Assembly (NCBI RefSeq): GCF_014633365.1
Contig: NC_068339.1
Span: 13,787,925 to 13,851,924, forward strand
Length of the DNA stretch: 64,000 nucleotides
From: Diospyros lotus
Lineage: Eukaryota > Streptophyta > Magnoliopsida > Ericales > Ebenaceae
Direction: 5' to 3'
The position numbers and the translations under genes are program-made. Shown here one piece after another: positions 48,802 through 60,390 of this stretch. The notes below the pieces were generated by a model. It was not told the DNA's origin. It worked only from the letters and a program-made list of their open reading frames with translations, and made no database searches. Each line of letters begins with the position of its first letter. Position 1 is the first letter of the stretch.

Positions 48802-49791
48802 ATATGTTGATAATATCACAGTTTCATGTCTCAGCTAGCTAGCACATCTACCCTAGGTAGAATTTCCACAACATATATAGCATATGATTTCACATAAGCA
48901 TGCACATATCAACATATAATAATTCACATCAACTTTGCATTGAATTTTCTTATCTTTTACGACTCATCTTTTTCTTTAATTTCCTCTTTGTAATTTCATT
49001 TGCTCACTTGTCTCCATAATCTCATTAAAATAACTTGATAGCAAATGCAATATTTCTGCCAAAATTTCCTAGCAACAGAATTCTCTATCCACTACACTTG
49101 GCCTCCACCAACTGCAAACATGCATGATGTAGTGCAACTATGAAACTCTCCATGCTACATATAAAAATATATATATATATATATACACAAAGATTCTGCT
49201 GCATTTGCTTCCAATTCAGCTTTAACTTTGAGAATATATAAAGGGTCGCACAGCACTTCTGGCTCAAACCAGGCTTCTCTGAACTCATCAGATCCTTTCC
49301 AATTTCTTATAGAAAATTCTCCTTCAGTAGGATAAACTACAAGTAGGGAAATTCTTCTTCTTGCCATTGTTAATATATTTAAACTGAGAGCTTCCCCCTA
49401 CCAGCCATGTTCCCTCAAGAAAGCCTCAATTTAGCTTTGTGACAAGGTTTTTATGTTGCAAGACCAAAGCTCCCATCTTCTCAGTTCTTTATTATAATTT
49501 CTATGCAAACTGCAAGATATATCATGCCCATGGAAGCAGATCTTTTTCTTTTTAATTTCTGTTACACAGCAATGCTTCCCTTCATTCTATTTTCTGCTGG
49601 GTTTCTCGATCTTCTTTTCATGAGCAACAGTCACAACGATTCTCTTAGCAACATTGCCAAACAACACTGCACAGAATCACCCTGTTCGCTTCTCCTTCCA
49701 ATCTGCATAGGTTCCTGCAACTTATTGATCCTTGCAGAGCAGCAGCAGTAGCAGAATCACCTGTTAAACTTGCTCAATCACTGCACTTTAC

Positions 49792-49905
49792 CTTGGAACT
49801 GAAAACCAATTTTAGATTTAACACCGAAAATCTTCACCAATTTCAGTGGCTCCTGCTGCGTTGAAGCATCCAAAGCAGAACAACTTTATTTTCTCTCTAT
49901 CTTAT
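49792..49905 (-). promoter_or_regulatory. CNGC5: Candidate noncoding leader exon of CNGC
   Basis: On the minus strand the TATA-like TATATATAAATA (49946-49935) is followed by a CT/GA-rich leader that ends in the consensus donor CCAAG|GTAAAG at 49792/49791. With the acceptor at 45897 it would define a 3.9-kb 5'-UTR intron containing the SIRE-like solo LTR. Sequence inference only; a different promoter near 57 kb is also possible. Confidence 0.4.
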
Positions 49906-49934
49906 CTCTCTGCTTTGTGTCCCCTGCATCTACA

Positions 49935-49946
49935 TATTTATATATA
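49935..49946 (-). promoter_or_regulatory. TATA-like box of candidate CNGC promoter
   Basis: TATATATAAATA on the minus strand, about 30 bases upstream of the presumed start of the leader exon. The region is AT-rich, so chance occurrence is possible. Confidence 0.35.
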
Positions 49947-50260
49947 TGTATATGTATATGTATAAACACATAGGAATAGAACTTTCAGCGGCTTGTCTTT
50001 GCTGAGACCACTTCTTTTCCTTCACCGTAACTGCCATTTTTACCTTAGGTGGCAGTAAATAAATGTATATAATACAAGCACGTATGGTCTGTTCTCATCT
50101 TTTGCATTGCATTACAACACCATAAGTATGGCATCCCATTATTTTATATGAGAAATAATTTCTTGCTATGCTTGGTGTCTAAATTTCCAATACTCGTATA
50201 TATAAATATGTAATTCTTCCTGTGTTCATATAACTATATATACATATGCATATTGCATAG

Positions 50261-50568
50261 TGTCAAGCCCCTAAATTGGGGTTGGACAATTCCAGTAATC
50301 CGGTGATCAAACAGAACAGAATGCAAGAAAGAAAGAAAGAGAGAAAGATAAGAGAGAGAATTGAAAGAGAAGAGCTCAGCAGGTGTCTTATAGAGCCAGA
50401 CCTCTAACAACATAACAGCAAAGAGAATATGCTAACTAACATAACAGCAAAGGAAATACTGTTGTACAGTTAGCTAACCTCCTAACCACATAACCCCCCC
50501 AGCTAACAGTTAATACAAGTGGTTAACTTCCAGGTTACAGTTACTGATTTACCCCTAGGGTCATGACA
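50261..50568 (-). repeat. 3' LTR of the gypsy element (308 bp)
   Basis: Matches the LTR at 55394-55736 almost throughout but is 35 bases shorter. The difference is concentrated around 50370-50385, where the other LTR has an extra segment. TG...CA ends are intact. Confidence 0.92.
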
Positions 50569-50582
50569 ATTCCCTCCCCTTC
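50569..50582 (-). other. Polypurine tract of the gypsy element
   Basis: On the minus strand GAAGGGGAGGGAAT lies immediately before the 3' LTR, the expected position of the plus-strand primer. Confidence 0.85.
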
Positions 50583-50605
50583 AAACAATTCTTGTCCTCA
50601 AGAAT

Positions 50606-53600
50606 TTAGAGTAGTCCAGCCGCCCGGGGAAATTGCTTCAGCAGATCTGGTAGATACTCCCAGGTAGTGTGATCCAGATGGAGATGGGACCATTGCACCA
50701 AAACCTGAGTTAGGGGTAGTGATCCTTGGTATATCACCCGCTTCTCCACAATAGCACAAGGTTCAACCACCTTCTCCACTTCTTCCGTTATTGGTGGCAG
50801 ATCTTGACTAGTAGAAGCAACAGGCTCTTTAGCCTTCCTAAGTAATGAAACATGAAAAACTGGGTGGGTGTTTACTCCTTCTAGAAGCTGCAACTTATAG
50901 GTCACTTTGCTTACCTTGGCCACAATGGGATATGGCCCGAAATATTTGGGACTGAGTTTAGAAGCTGGTATTGATGTACAAGGGTGTTGCAAGAATCGTC
51001 TAACCTTTAGGTAAACCTTATCCCCAACGTTGAATGACCTCTCACTCCTTTTGTCCGCTACTTGCTTCGTACGGTTTTGAGTTGTAGCCAATTCCCTCTT
51101 AAGCATTGTCAACATCTGCTGTCTTTGTTGTAAGTAGTGCCCAACTGCAGCCATAGTAGGTGAGGAATATGAAATAGCAGGCAAGAGTGAAGGCTTATAC
51201 CCAAACATAGCCTCAAAAGGGCTCCTCTTAATAGCACTATGGTAACTGGAATTGTACCACCATTGTGCTATAGACAGCCACTTGTTCCAGCTCTTAGGGG
51301 TGGTAAAAACATGCACCTTAGGTATGCCTCAAGACACTGGTTGACCCGCTCGGTTTGGCCATCCATTTGTAGGTGATATGTAGTGGACATACACAATCCC
51401 ACCCCTAACTTTCTGAATACTTGTTTCCAAAAGACACTTGTAAAAATTTTATCTCTATCCGAAACAATGGACTTAGGTACTCCATGGATTTTTACCACTT
51501 AATCTAGGAATATCCTAGCCACTTCTTGGGCTGTAAAAGGATGTGTTAGGCTGATAAAATGACCGAATTTAGTTAGTTGGTCAACCACCACCATTATGGC
51601 ATCCTTTCCTTCCAACCTTTGTAAACCCTCCACAAAATCCATAGAAATCCCTTCCCATGCTAGCTCGGGAATTGCTAAGGGCTGTAGCAACCCTGGATAA
51701 GACACTTACTCTTGTTTACACCTCTAACAAATTACACAAGACAACACAAATTCCACAACTTCTTTCTTTTGTCCAGGCCAAAAAAATAGTTGTTTTACCT
51801 TATGATATGTAGCTCGTACTCCCGAATGACCTCCCAATGGGGAGCATTGAAATGCTTTTAAAATCCTTTCCTTTAGGGGTTTGTCATCCCCTACTACTAG
51901 TCTTCCTTTGAACCTCACCAATCCATTTGAAAGTGTTTTAACCCGAAGTCCCAGTAGGCTGCACAGTTAATTGTGTCACAAGTTCCTTAAGCCACCCTGT
52001 TTGTTCATAACTCGCCTCCAATTCCTTGACCCATTCTGGAACCACAGTTGTAATGGCTTGGCAGTCCCCTTTTTCTTCCCTCCTTGATAGAGCATAGGCT
52101 ACAACATTCTCCTTCCCTCTTCGATATTGAATAGTGTCGTCCAATCCCACTAATTTGGATACACCCATCCACTGCAACTGCATATGCAGCCTCTGTTGAG
52201 ATAAAAATTGGAGACTCTCATGGTCCATTTTGATTACAAAAGGACTCCCTTCCAAATAATGATGTCACTTATCCACTGCCCCCCAACACAACCAGCAACT
52301 CCTTGTCATACACACTTAATCCCAAGTGTTTTGGGGACAAAGCCTGACTGATAAACGCCATTGGCCTCCTTTCCTACATAAGGACAACCCCAATTCCACT
52401 ATAACATGCATCTGTCTCCACTATAAAAGGCTAGGAGAAGTCTGGTAAGGCTAACACAGGGGCTTGAGTCATGGATTTCTTCAAGGGTAGGAAGGCTGTC
52501 TCAGCTCTAGGGTTCAGGCTGTCTCAGCTCTAGGGTTCCACTGAAAACCATATTTCTTGAGCAACTCCGTTAGGGGTTTACTAATCAATCTATAGTGCAA
52601 AATAAATTTCCGGTAATACCCGGTCAGCCCCAAGAATGCCCTTAATTCCTTCACTATCATAGGTCTAGACCATTCCACCATTGCTGCCACCTTTTTTGGA
52701 TCAGTCCTCACACCTTCCCCAAAGATTATATGACCCAAATACTCTACCTCTTCCTCAGCAAAGGTATATTTAGAGAGCTTGACATACAATTGATGAGACT
52801 TAAGGACCTCAAAAGTAGTACGAAGGTGTAATAGGTCCAGTTTAAAATTGGGACTATAAATGAGGATGTCATAAAAAAAGATAAGAATGAACTTCCTCAA
52901 GTAGGGTTGGAAAATTTGGTTCATTAATGTTTCAAAAGTAGTCGGAGCATTGGTTAGTCCAACGGGCATAACAGTAAATTCATATAGCCCTTGGTGGGTT
53001 CTAAATGTTGTTTTAGGAATATCGGAGGGCTTCATGTGAATTTGATGATAACCGAACCTAAGATCCAGCTTAGAAAAGATTTTAGCACCAAACAATTCAT
53101 CAAGTAAGTCCTCAATTAGGGGTATGGGAAATTTGTTTTTGATAGTGTCAGAGTTGAGTTGCTGGTAATCAATGCCAAATCTTCATGTTCCATCTTTTTT
53201 TTTTTTTACAAGGACTGGAGATGCATAAGGACTTTGGCTAGGTTGAATAATGGTTGTGCTTATCATGGATTGGACTTCCTTTTCAATCTTTGTTTTTTGA
53301 ATTGGAGAGTATCTATAAGCTCTTATGTTAACAAGAGCTGAATTTGGCTTAAAGCGTATAGAATGATCTAGGGGTCGTTGGGGTGGCAAAGAATTTGGCT
53401 CCTCAAACAGGTCCTTAAACTCAATCAATAGTAAGCGCAAGTCATCTAAGAATTGTACCTTATTAGAGAACTGGGAATCAATAGAATTAGCTGTAGGCCG
53501 ATGCACCTCCTCAGAGATGCCTTCTTCTTCCACTCCCACAGCTTGTATGGAATATAATTGTGCTATTTGCCCGCCTTTTTTCAGCATCATCTTCTGTAGC

Positions 53601-53728
53601 TTCTTTCCCTCTATCATCTTACATTCCCCTTGCTCAAGACTGCCCATCAAAGTCAACTTCTTGCCCTCAATCTCCACCGTGACTTCTAACTTGTTAAAGT
53701 TAAAAGTCAAAGGACTCGTAGTCCTCAT
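50606..53728 (-). pseudogene. Broken pol region of the gypsy element (RT, RNase H, integrase, chromodomain-like)
   Basis: Minus-strand frames in order: RT N-terminal region (53728-53183), RT core (53095-52514), RNase H (52255-51938), integrase zinc region with H..H..CxxC (51921-51724), integrase core (51705-51268) and C-terminal chromodomain-like part (51316-50606). RT shows GLTNAPTTF but the catalytic FDD block reads FYDILIYS, with the first Asp replaced by Tyr. In RNase H the usual ADALSR reads AYALSR. In-frame stops and frameshifts separate the pieces. The element cannot encode a working polyprotein. Confidence 0.88.
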
Positions 53729-53851
53729 CCAATCTACCCTAGGACAACGTCACAGCCACTCAATTCAAGAATCCTCAAATCTTCCATAAACTCCTGCTCT
53801 TGCATTACCCATTCAAATCCCATACATTTGTAATGGTTGTACATCTTACTC

Positions 53852-55236
53852 CTATAATAGGAGAGTAGTTGCTGTCAATGAGCACTTAAGACTTGTCATC
53901 ATGGCCTCATTGAGGAAACTGTGGGTACTCCCACTATCAATCAGCACCATTAGTCTCTGTTTATGCACATGGCCCTTCACCTTAATGATTTGACCCATGG
54001 GACTTCCTTTTAAAGCGTGGAAGGATATTTCCCCTCCTTCCTCCCCTTGAACATCCTTTTGAATGCCATCTTCTTCTACAGCTTCTTCTTCCTCTTCCTT
54101 TTTCCCATTTGATCCCTCCATATTCATCAACTATCTCTTACATTGGTGCTTGGGATTGTATTTGTCCCCACATTTGTAACATAGCCCTAATTGTCTCCTT
54201 TGCTCCATTAGGTTGTTCTTAGTACCATTGTTATTGTATGGTACTTCAGTTGATGCCTGGTTAAGCCTTGTAAGCATGGGCCTAGAGTTCCCTCCTGCTT
54301 GTTGTCATGCCATAAAGCCCAGCCTATAGGGGATTTTATGCTTCTTGAAAATGGCCTCCAACGTTGATTCCTATAACTGTGCCTTTTCAGCCGCTTGCCT
54401 CACTAATGTGGAATCATCATCTTCACCATTGATCTCGGTTCCTCCCTCAATCCACTAATAAAGCTAGATACCAAGTATTGTTCCGTTAATCTCGGTTGCA
54501 TAGTACACACAATGGATCTTTAACTCCTCAAACTTCACTTGATACTCCACCACTGATCCTTCTTTTTTTTAATTTGCTAAACTCCTCAATTACATCAGTC
54601 ATACTTCTTTCTCCAAATCGTTCACAAAACCCTTCTGCGAATTCTACTCGACTCCCAGTGTTTCCCTCATCTTGGATCCAACCTTGATACCAAGAATCAG
54701 CCTTATCATTCAAGTAGGTTGTAGTCAAGTTAATCTTCTACTCCTCAATCACCCTATAGAATTGGAAGAACCTTTCCCATCTCTGAATCCACCATCTTGG
54801 TTTCATTCCATCAAACATCAGAATTTTCAATCTTGGCATGGGTGGGTGATTATTAGTATAGGGTTGAAAGTTCCTAACCTGTACCTCTTGCTCCTTGTTG
54901 GTTGGTCCTCTATTCCAAAGGAGTTCTTGGAAGACTACCCTGGTGTGGCAAAATTGGATCGATTGTTTGTTGTGGAGGGAAATCTAAAGACAACCGAAAT
55001 TGGGGCAATGAGGGCAACATGCCGAGCACACTGTTAAGTCTCTACTCGTATTGCTCCATGGTCTCCTTATACCACTCCAAGGTCTCTCGATTCTTTTCTG
55101 ATTCCCCCCATATTGTTTCCCCTACAACTGCCATATCTTCCCTACTTTGGATCATCGCTTCTTGAGTTTGTGACATTCCAAACTCCAAAGCTTCCATCCT
55201 GACCTCCAATTGCTTCATCTTGGTGCCCTCCGCCAT
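53852..55236 (-). pseudogene. Broken gag and protease region of the gypsy element
   Basis: Minus-strand fragments include a coiled-coil-like gag N-terminus (55236-55042), a capsid piece (54728-54528), and the protease with its active-site motif LIDSGSTHSF (about 53915-53945 region of frame 54130-53852). Between them lie stops, frameshifts and a CxxC-type stretch near 54145-54190 reminiscent of a zinc knuckle. Nonfunctional. Confidence 0.75.
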
Positions 55237-55377
55237 TCACCTCAATAATCGCAACTCCCCTAGTGATCGGTCAAACGTACTTCCTTGGACAAACCGAAAT
55301 TGCTATCACAAGCAATTTCCGATCTCTGGCCTCACCGTGATGGTGCCGCCAATTACTTCCCACAGCCGAAGCATCCA

Positions 55378-55389
55378 GCTCTGATACCA
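55378..55389 (-). other. Primer-binding site of the gypsy element (tRNA-iMet)
   Basis: TGGTATCAGAGC on the minus strand, four bases after the 5' LTR, is the standard complement of the plant initiator tRNA-Met 3' end. Confidence 0.92.
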
Positions 55390-55393
55390 CAAT

Positions 55394-55736
55394 TGTCAAG
55401 CCCCTAAATTGGGGTTGGACAATTCCGGTCATTCGATGATCAAATAGAACAGAATGCAAGAAAGAAAGAAATAGAGAAAGATAAGAGAGATAATTGAAAG
55501 AGAAAAATTTGGTATTATTCTCGATGATACCTCCTTTCCATATCGGCAGGTCACTTATAGAGCCTGACCTCTAACAACATAACAGCAAAGAGAATATGCT
55601 AACTAACATAACAGCAAAGGAAATAGGCTGTTGTACAGTTAGCTAACCTCCTAACCACTTAACCCACCAGCTAACAGTTAATACAAGTGGTTAACTTCCA
55701 GGTAACAGTTACTGATTTACCCCTAGGGTCGTGACA
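55394..55736 (-). repeat. 5' LTR of the gypsy element (343 bp)
   Basis: Full-length partner of the LTR at 50261-50568, with the same TGTCAAG and TGACA ends. It contains GAAAGAAAGAAA-type simple sequence near 55460 and a segment around 55505-55550 that the 3' LTR lacks. Confidence 0.92.
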
Positions 55737-56227
55737 CATAGGAAACAAAGGGCACCCTTTTCATGTCAACGTAGTGGTTTGCTTGCCATCTCAAGCTTCC
55801 TATTTCTCAAATTCCTTGATACTAATCAGAACTTTCTGAGTAGCAGGTGCAATATGTGCAGTATAATCCAATTTAATCCATTAATATACTCCTACTAGTG
55901 CCACATAACTCAAAATAATACATGAAATCAACATGAACTCCTCACTGTACCTTGTAGTATTTACCCTGAAATCAACATCCATGGGAACTTCTCTAGAACC
56001 TATCGAGTTATATACCAACAGACTCATTCCAACATAAGGTCCAAATCCATGGTCCGTTTCTCAAAATTCCATCATTTCCTAATTTTTATATTTAATGCTC
56101 AATTTCCACATTTTCCTTAAAATTTTAATTAAATCAATTAGTAATGCATGTTCATACATTCAATATTGGCAATATGGGAACCAAGCAACGTGCCACAGTA
56201 GAATAAAAAGTGAATACAACAATAACA

Positions 56228-56335
56228 TACCAAGCCTTAACCCCACTAGGTAGAATTTGCTACATGGATTCTAACACCCCCCCCCCCCCCCCCCCCCCCA
56301 ACTATCTCTATCTGTGAATGTAAGACCATTTGATA
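56228..56335 (-). mobile_element. LINE 3'-tail fragment interrupted by a poly-C run
   Basis: CCAAGCCTTAACCCCACTAG, then TTTGCTACATGGATTCTAA, a long C run, and ACTATCTCTATCTGTG follow the same order as the LINE tail at 31250-31330. Confidence 0.6.
56277..56299. repeat. Poly-C run of 23 bases
   Basis: Uninterrupted C homopolymer inside the LINE-tail fragment. Its true length is probably uncertain because of polymerase slippage. Confidence 0.9.
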
Positions 56336-56997
56336 GAATAAAATGTGCATAACCTATTCAAACTGATCTCTAAAATTTTCAAAAAGAGCAATTTATCCTA
56401 AAATCCAGGTCATAGAAGGAAGAAGTAAAAACCATCCAAGATTTTCATTTTGCGGAACTTGAAGATGACGGCTAGTCTGCATTTTGTCCCCCGCCTTCAC
56501 AACTTCTCTTGACAGTTATCGACACAATTTTCAGTAGGAATGTCACGCCAACAACGCCCATGGGATTTCACCACCAGAAACGAAGGAAGTTGTCCAGGTA
56601 CCCAGCATAACCCTTTCCTCAATTGCGAGACCCCAACACTCGGCCACAATAACAAGAAAGCCTAATTACATCCGTTGACCCCTCCCCAACCACCAAAAAA
56701 TACCCAAATTCAGCCGCGTTTTCACAATCCACGCAAACCTAAATCGGACTTCTCCTCCCAGTCCAACAAACCACGCGCGAATGATCCAATAACCATCAAT
56801 CCACAAGAAACTAAACAGTAAGACCAACCATTACAAGCAAAAGCGGCTTCCAAAACCCATATCGAATAACCGAAACATTTCCGCACAATCACAGAAACTA
56901 AACTAGTCACACAACAAACTCATCTGCAAAAACAGGCATGTATAGATGGAAAGATCATATTGGAGCACAAAAGAGAAGATCGGAGAGGGCAACTTAC

Positions 56998-57132
56998 AGA
57001 GAACGCGTTCAGATTGGCACGGGAATTGGAAGTCGGGGAGAGAGACAAAGAGGCGTGCTTAGGCACTAATGGGGCCTCGTTCAGACGGTGGGATTGGGTA
57101 CGACAATTGGGGGCGAGTAACGCAAGTTCTTG

Positions 57133-57163
<31 letters not shown>

Positions 57164-57200
57164 AGAGGTAAACAAAAATGGCGTGGAAAAGATAATATCA
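56998..57200 (-). promoter_or_regulatory. Leader-like region with splice donor (possible upstream CNGC promoter)
   Basis: Higher GC content, a CT-rich tract on the minus strand (an (AG)n run on plus at 57140-57163) and a consensus donor, TCT|GTAAGT, at 56998/56997 look like a plant 5' UTR. A candidate acceptor (TTTTTGCAG) follows near 56935. If it belongs to the CNGC gene, the first intron would span the gypsy element; it could instead be an unrelated noncoding transcript. Confidence 0.35.
57140..57163. repeat. (AG)n microsatellite
   Basis: About 12 AG units, within the leader-like region at 57 kb. Confidence 0.9.
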
Positions 57201-57300
57201 TCGTCCACTGTGCAGTTAAATGAAGTCAAACGTAATAACTCTCGACAAGGACTGCGTCGTCTTGCTTTTCTCATTGTCTGGAGGAAATTAAAGATTAATT

Positions 57301-60027
57301 AAAAAATAAAAGTACTTTAGTTTAGTATAAATTAATAATTAATATTAATTCCTTTAGCCTAGTTTTTATCGATGAAAATTGAAAAGAATCCTCTCCCACT
57401 CCCGCCCTCTAATTCCATCTCACTCCACATTACTTTATTATAATATATATTTATTTATGTAATAAAGAGTATTGGATTGTATTGAAATTACAAGAGTTAA
57501 ATTCCTATATCATTTCAAATTTCATCTCCATTTATATAAAATAAGGATATCTAACTTCTTATTTCATTTGATTATAGATGATTAGTTGTCATTGTTATTA
57601 TTTACCATTAATCACCACATAAAAAAAAAACGTTAACTGAAACTAAATAGAAAATTAGGTGTTCTTGATTAAAAAAAAATTAAAAGGTGACTTTATATTT
57701 GAAAATATAGGGTAAAATTTGGATTTTTGGTAATTTATTATCAATTTTATTTTATATAAATATTTATAAAAACATATTTTTCCCTTTTTATACTTTTTCA
57801 TCCACTATGCTTTTATTTTTAAGAATAAATTATCAAAAAAATTCTTGAACTTTGACCTAAAGCTGGTAAATAGGCAAGCAGGCCCCACCCAACTCGCCTC
57901 CTAACCCACTCATTTCGTGGGTCGGGCCAAATTTGGCCCTTGAAGGAGACAAACTGGGGCAAGCAATGGGAAATGAGGGCCTACATGACCCTATGACCCT
58001 TAATAAATGGGCCAAGGTGGGTCAAGGTGGACCATTTTGGTCACCACCCTTATTTTTTGTAGGCTGGGCCAAATAGGTCGGATCGCGAGTCACAAAATAT
58101 TGGCTCGGCATTGCCCATTTGCTATAGTATTAGATCGAGCTGGGAGGCTAGCTAATTAGGGGGGCCATGGCCGCCCGACCCATTTCACCTATAATATCAA
58201 TTATATAACAAATTTTAAAAATTATCAAAAATATTTATTTTTTTTATAACCAAAGTATCAAAATTTGCGCCTTATTATTCTTGAGGGAATAGGAGGTGGG
58301 CCTCACCCCATCTCACTCTTGGACAAATTATGGTTGAATCTCTATATAATATTCTTAGAAGATTTTGAACTTGAGATCTCAAACATACCCACCATCTGCT
58401 CTTGCCACTAAAACCATCAATAGAGTGTCAAAAATTTTCAATTTTATTACGCTGTAAAATAAAATTAATGGCGTCAATGTTTAATCAACCAATATTTCAT
58501 TTCACTTGAGATTGAGTGAACAACTTTAAATTAAATTTTTTACCTTTTTTGTATGTTCTTAATTATTAAAATTATTTTTCTTGTGTATTTAAACTTCATG
58601 CATTCTACTTTTATACACACACACATAAGATACTAAATATTAAAAGTTAATTGATTAAGTAAATAGTTTTAACATTTTATAACTCTAAATAAGTTAAAAA
58701 AAATTGCTAATCCACGTTGTTTGTACTAGAAAAAAATTATATTTTTATGAAATTTTATATAAAACATATTTTATATGAATAATATAAATATATATAAGAA
58801 TTTTGCATAAAATTTTATTTATTTAACATTATTATGCACGCGACCATATTTTATATCAACACCATACATATGCATATGTATTCTATGAAACTAAAACATA
58901 TGGAACCTAAATATATAAAAATAATAATAATTTTAATAAGTGAAAACATGTAAAAGAAAAAATAATAAGTAAAAAAGCAAATCTAGAGTTAGTCGATTAA
59001 CTAAACACTAAATATTGTTAGTTTTATTCAACAGTGTTATAAAATCGATACATATTTGGAAGTTTATGTATATTTGTGATAATTTTAAAATTTATTATAT
59101 AATTGATACCCGATTCAAAGTTAAAAGATATTTTTGTTAATTTGTCCCATTTTTAAGATATAATTATAATAATTTATTGGTCCATGAAAACGAAAGTAGA
59201 AAACTATTCAGTGTTAGGACAATAAATATAAACGTTGACATCTGATATCACATTAACAATTTATTGTGAAGGTGTTAGTGATGTGTCTGAACCATTAAAC
59301 TATCAATAATACTATAACTAATAATGAAAGACTCCATTATTGCTTGAGATGGTGTTTTATTTGGAAAATGACACTGACAATTCACAATTATAATACATAT
59401 TATTAAATTATTATACAAATATATCAAAAATCTTTTAATGCATAGAAATGTCGAAATGATGTGATTTTAGCATTTTCAAAATGTTTTATATCTTGAAACA
59501 CTAAGAAATATATATAAAAAAAAATTGGCACATTTTTGTAATTTTAAAAATATTTCAAAATTATTTTATAATATTAAAAATACATTTTTGTTTCATGACT
59601 ACATTAAAGATGGAAACAATTTCATTTCTACTATATCAGTGACAACGTTAAATTAAGAAAAAATAAACTTATATTTATATTTGATTGAGTTTATTATAAA
59701 ATTTACGTTTTTGTTTGATTAAATAATTATTTTTATAATTTTTAATATTTAAAAACGATCCCTATATTTTATATATCTACACATTTTTGTGTATATTTAA
59801 AAAAAATGTCATTTTTTTTTTGTTTTGTTTCGTAACATATTCATTTCCGGTTTCCATTTTTGTGAAACGTAATCAAAAACCATACTTTATTACCCTATTG
59901 TATTATAAATAAATTTAATACTTTATTTATTTAGTATAATACTAACAACTATATCCATGCATAACATGATATTGCAGCAAAATTTTCTTGGAACAAAGGA
60001 ATGAGATGTATGAACATGGGCATCTCT
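57301..60027. other. AT-rich intergenic region
   Basis: No gene was recognised. A GC-richer block at about 57850-58190 contains GGTCGGGCC-type phrases at both ends (GTGGGTCGGGCCAAATT and, on the other strand, ATGGGTCGGGCGGCC). It may be a degraded inverted-repeat element. The remainder is very AT-rich low-complexity DNA. Confidence 0.6.
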
Positions 60028-60288
60028 CTATTTAGAAGGGTGAGTGTCGCTAGGGTTAGCAGTTCCGGTCGTAACCCTAGCCACCTCGATGGCGGTGGCT
60101 TCGGGCTTTTTCTTAGAGTAGAGGGTAAAGTAGGCGATGGTGGCTACAAATGCGAAGCCTCCGATGGCCATCTTAGCGGGGTGAATCGGCAACTTGCCAC
60201 GTTGGCCGAGCACCTCCGTGGTGTTCTGCCCCGGCGACGGCAACTTCGCTTGCATTCCGGCTGCCTTCCCGTTGCTCGGACTTGCCAT
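60028..60288 (-). CDS. Small single-span membrane protein, conserved in plants, 86 aa
   Basis: A single exon, ATG at 60288, TAG at 60030-60028. The protein has a polar N-terminus (MASPSNGKAAG), a conserved-looking KLPIHPAKMAIGG segment, and one hydrophobic span (about residues 51-67, GGFAFVATIAYFTLYS). A KKKPEA basic patch and a short tail ending DTHPSK follow. I recognise the pattern as a family of small uncharacterised plant membrane proteins but know no function. The basic residues right after the span suggest that the C-terminus faces the cytosol or matrix. A TATA box about 92 bases upstream supports expression. The upstream in-frame extension begins at TTG and is not used. Confidence 0.82.
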   Translation of the reverse strand: MASPSNGKAAGMQAKLPSPGQNTTEVLGQRGKLPIHPAKMAIGGFAFVATIAYFTLYSKKKPEATAIEVARVTTGTANPSDTHPSK

Positions 60289-60379
60289 CTTTGTTGGTTT
60301 CAAGTTCTGGAATCTTCTTCTGCTTCTTCTTCTTATAACAATATCCCGGTTTTTTGTGCATTAATTGATGCATGTATTT

Positions 60380-60389
60380 TAAATATATA
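60380..60389 (-). promoter_or_regulatory. Probable TATA box of the small membrane-protein gene
   Basis: TATATATTTA on the minus strand, about 92 bases upstream of the ATG at 60288. A leader of about 60 bases, rich in AAGAAGAAG, would follow. Confidence 0.5.
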
Positions 60390-60390
60390 G

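Larger units (their letters stand above)
50261..55736 (-). mobile_element. Ty3/gypsy LTR retrotransposon (Reina-like chromovirus), structurally complete, coding-dead, TSD CATAG
   Basis: Two LTRs (50261-50568 and 55394-55736) start TGTCAAGCCCC and end TGACA, flanked by CATAG at 50256-50260 and 55737-55741. The primer-binding site complementary to initiator tRNA-Met (55378-55389) and polypurine tract (50569-50582) show transcription on the minus strand. Remnants of gag, protease, reverse transcriptase, RNase H, integrase and a chromodomain-like tail follow in the gypsy order. The short LTRs, 5.5-kb size and chromodomain-like C-terminus fit the Reina clade. The frame is broken many times. It sits upstream of the CNGC start codon, in the same orientation. 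Confidence 0.9.

Noticed and set aside
57069..57302. Overlapping small frames around the (AG)n repeat near 57 kb
   Set aside because: They encode Arg/Glu dipeptide runs from the microsatellite; the region is better explained as a minus-strand leader.
60001..60390. 129-codon plus-strand frame
   Set aside because: Antisense to the small membrane-protein gene, which has the better start, TATA box and conserved pattern.
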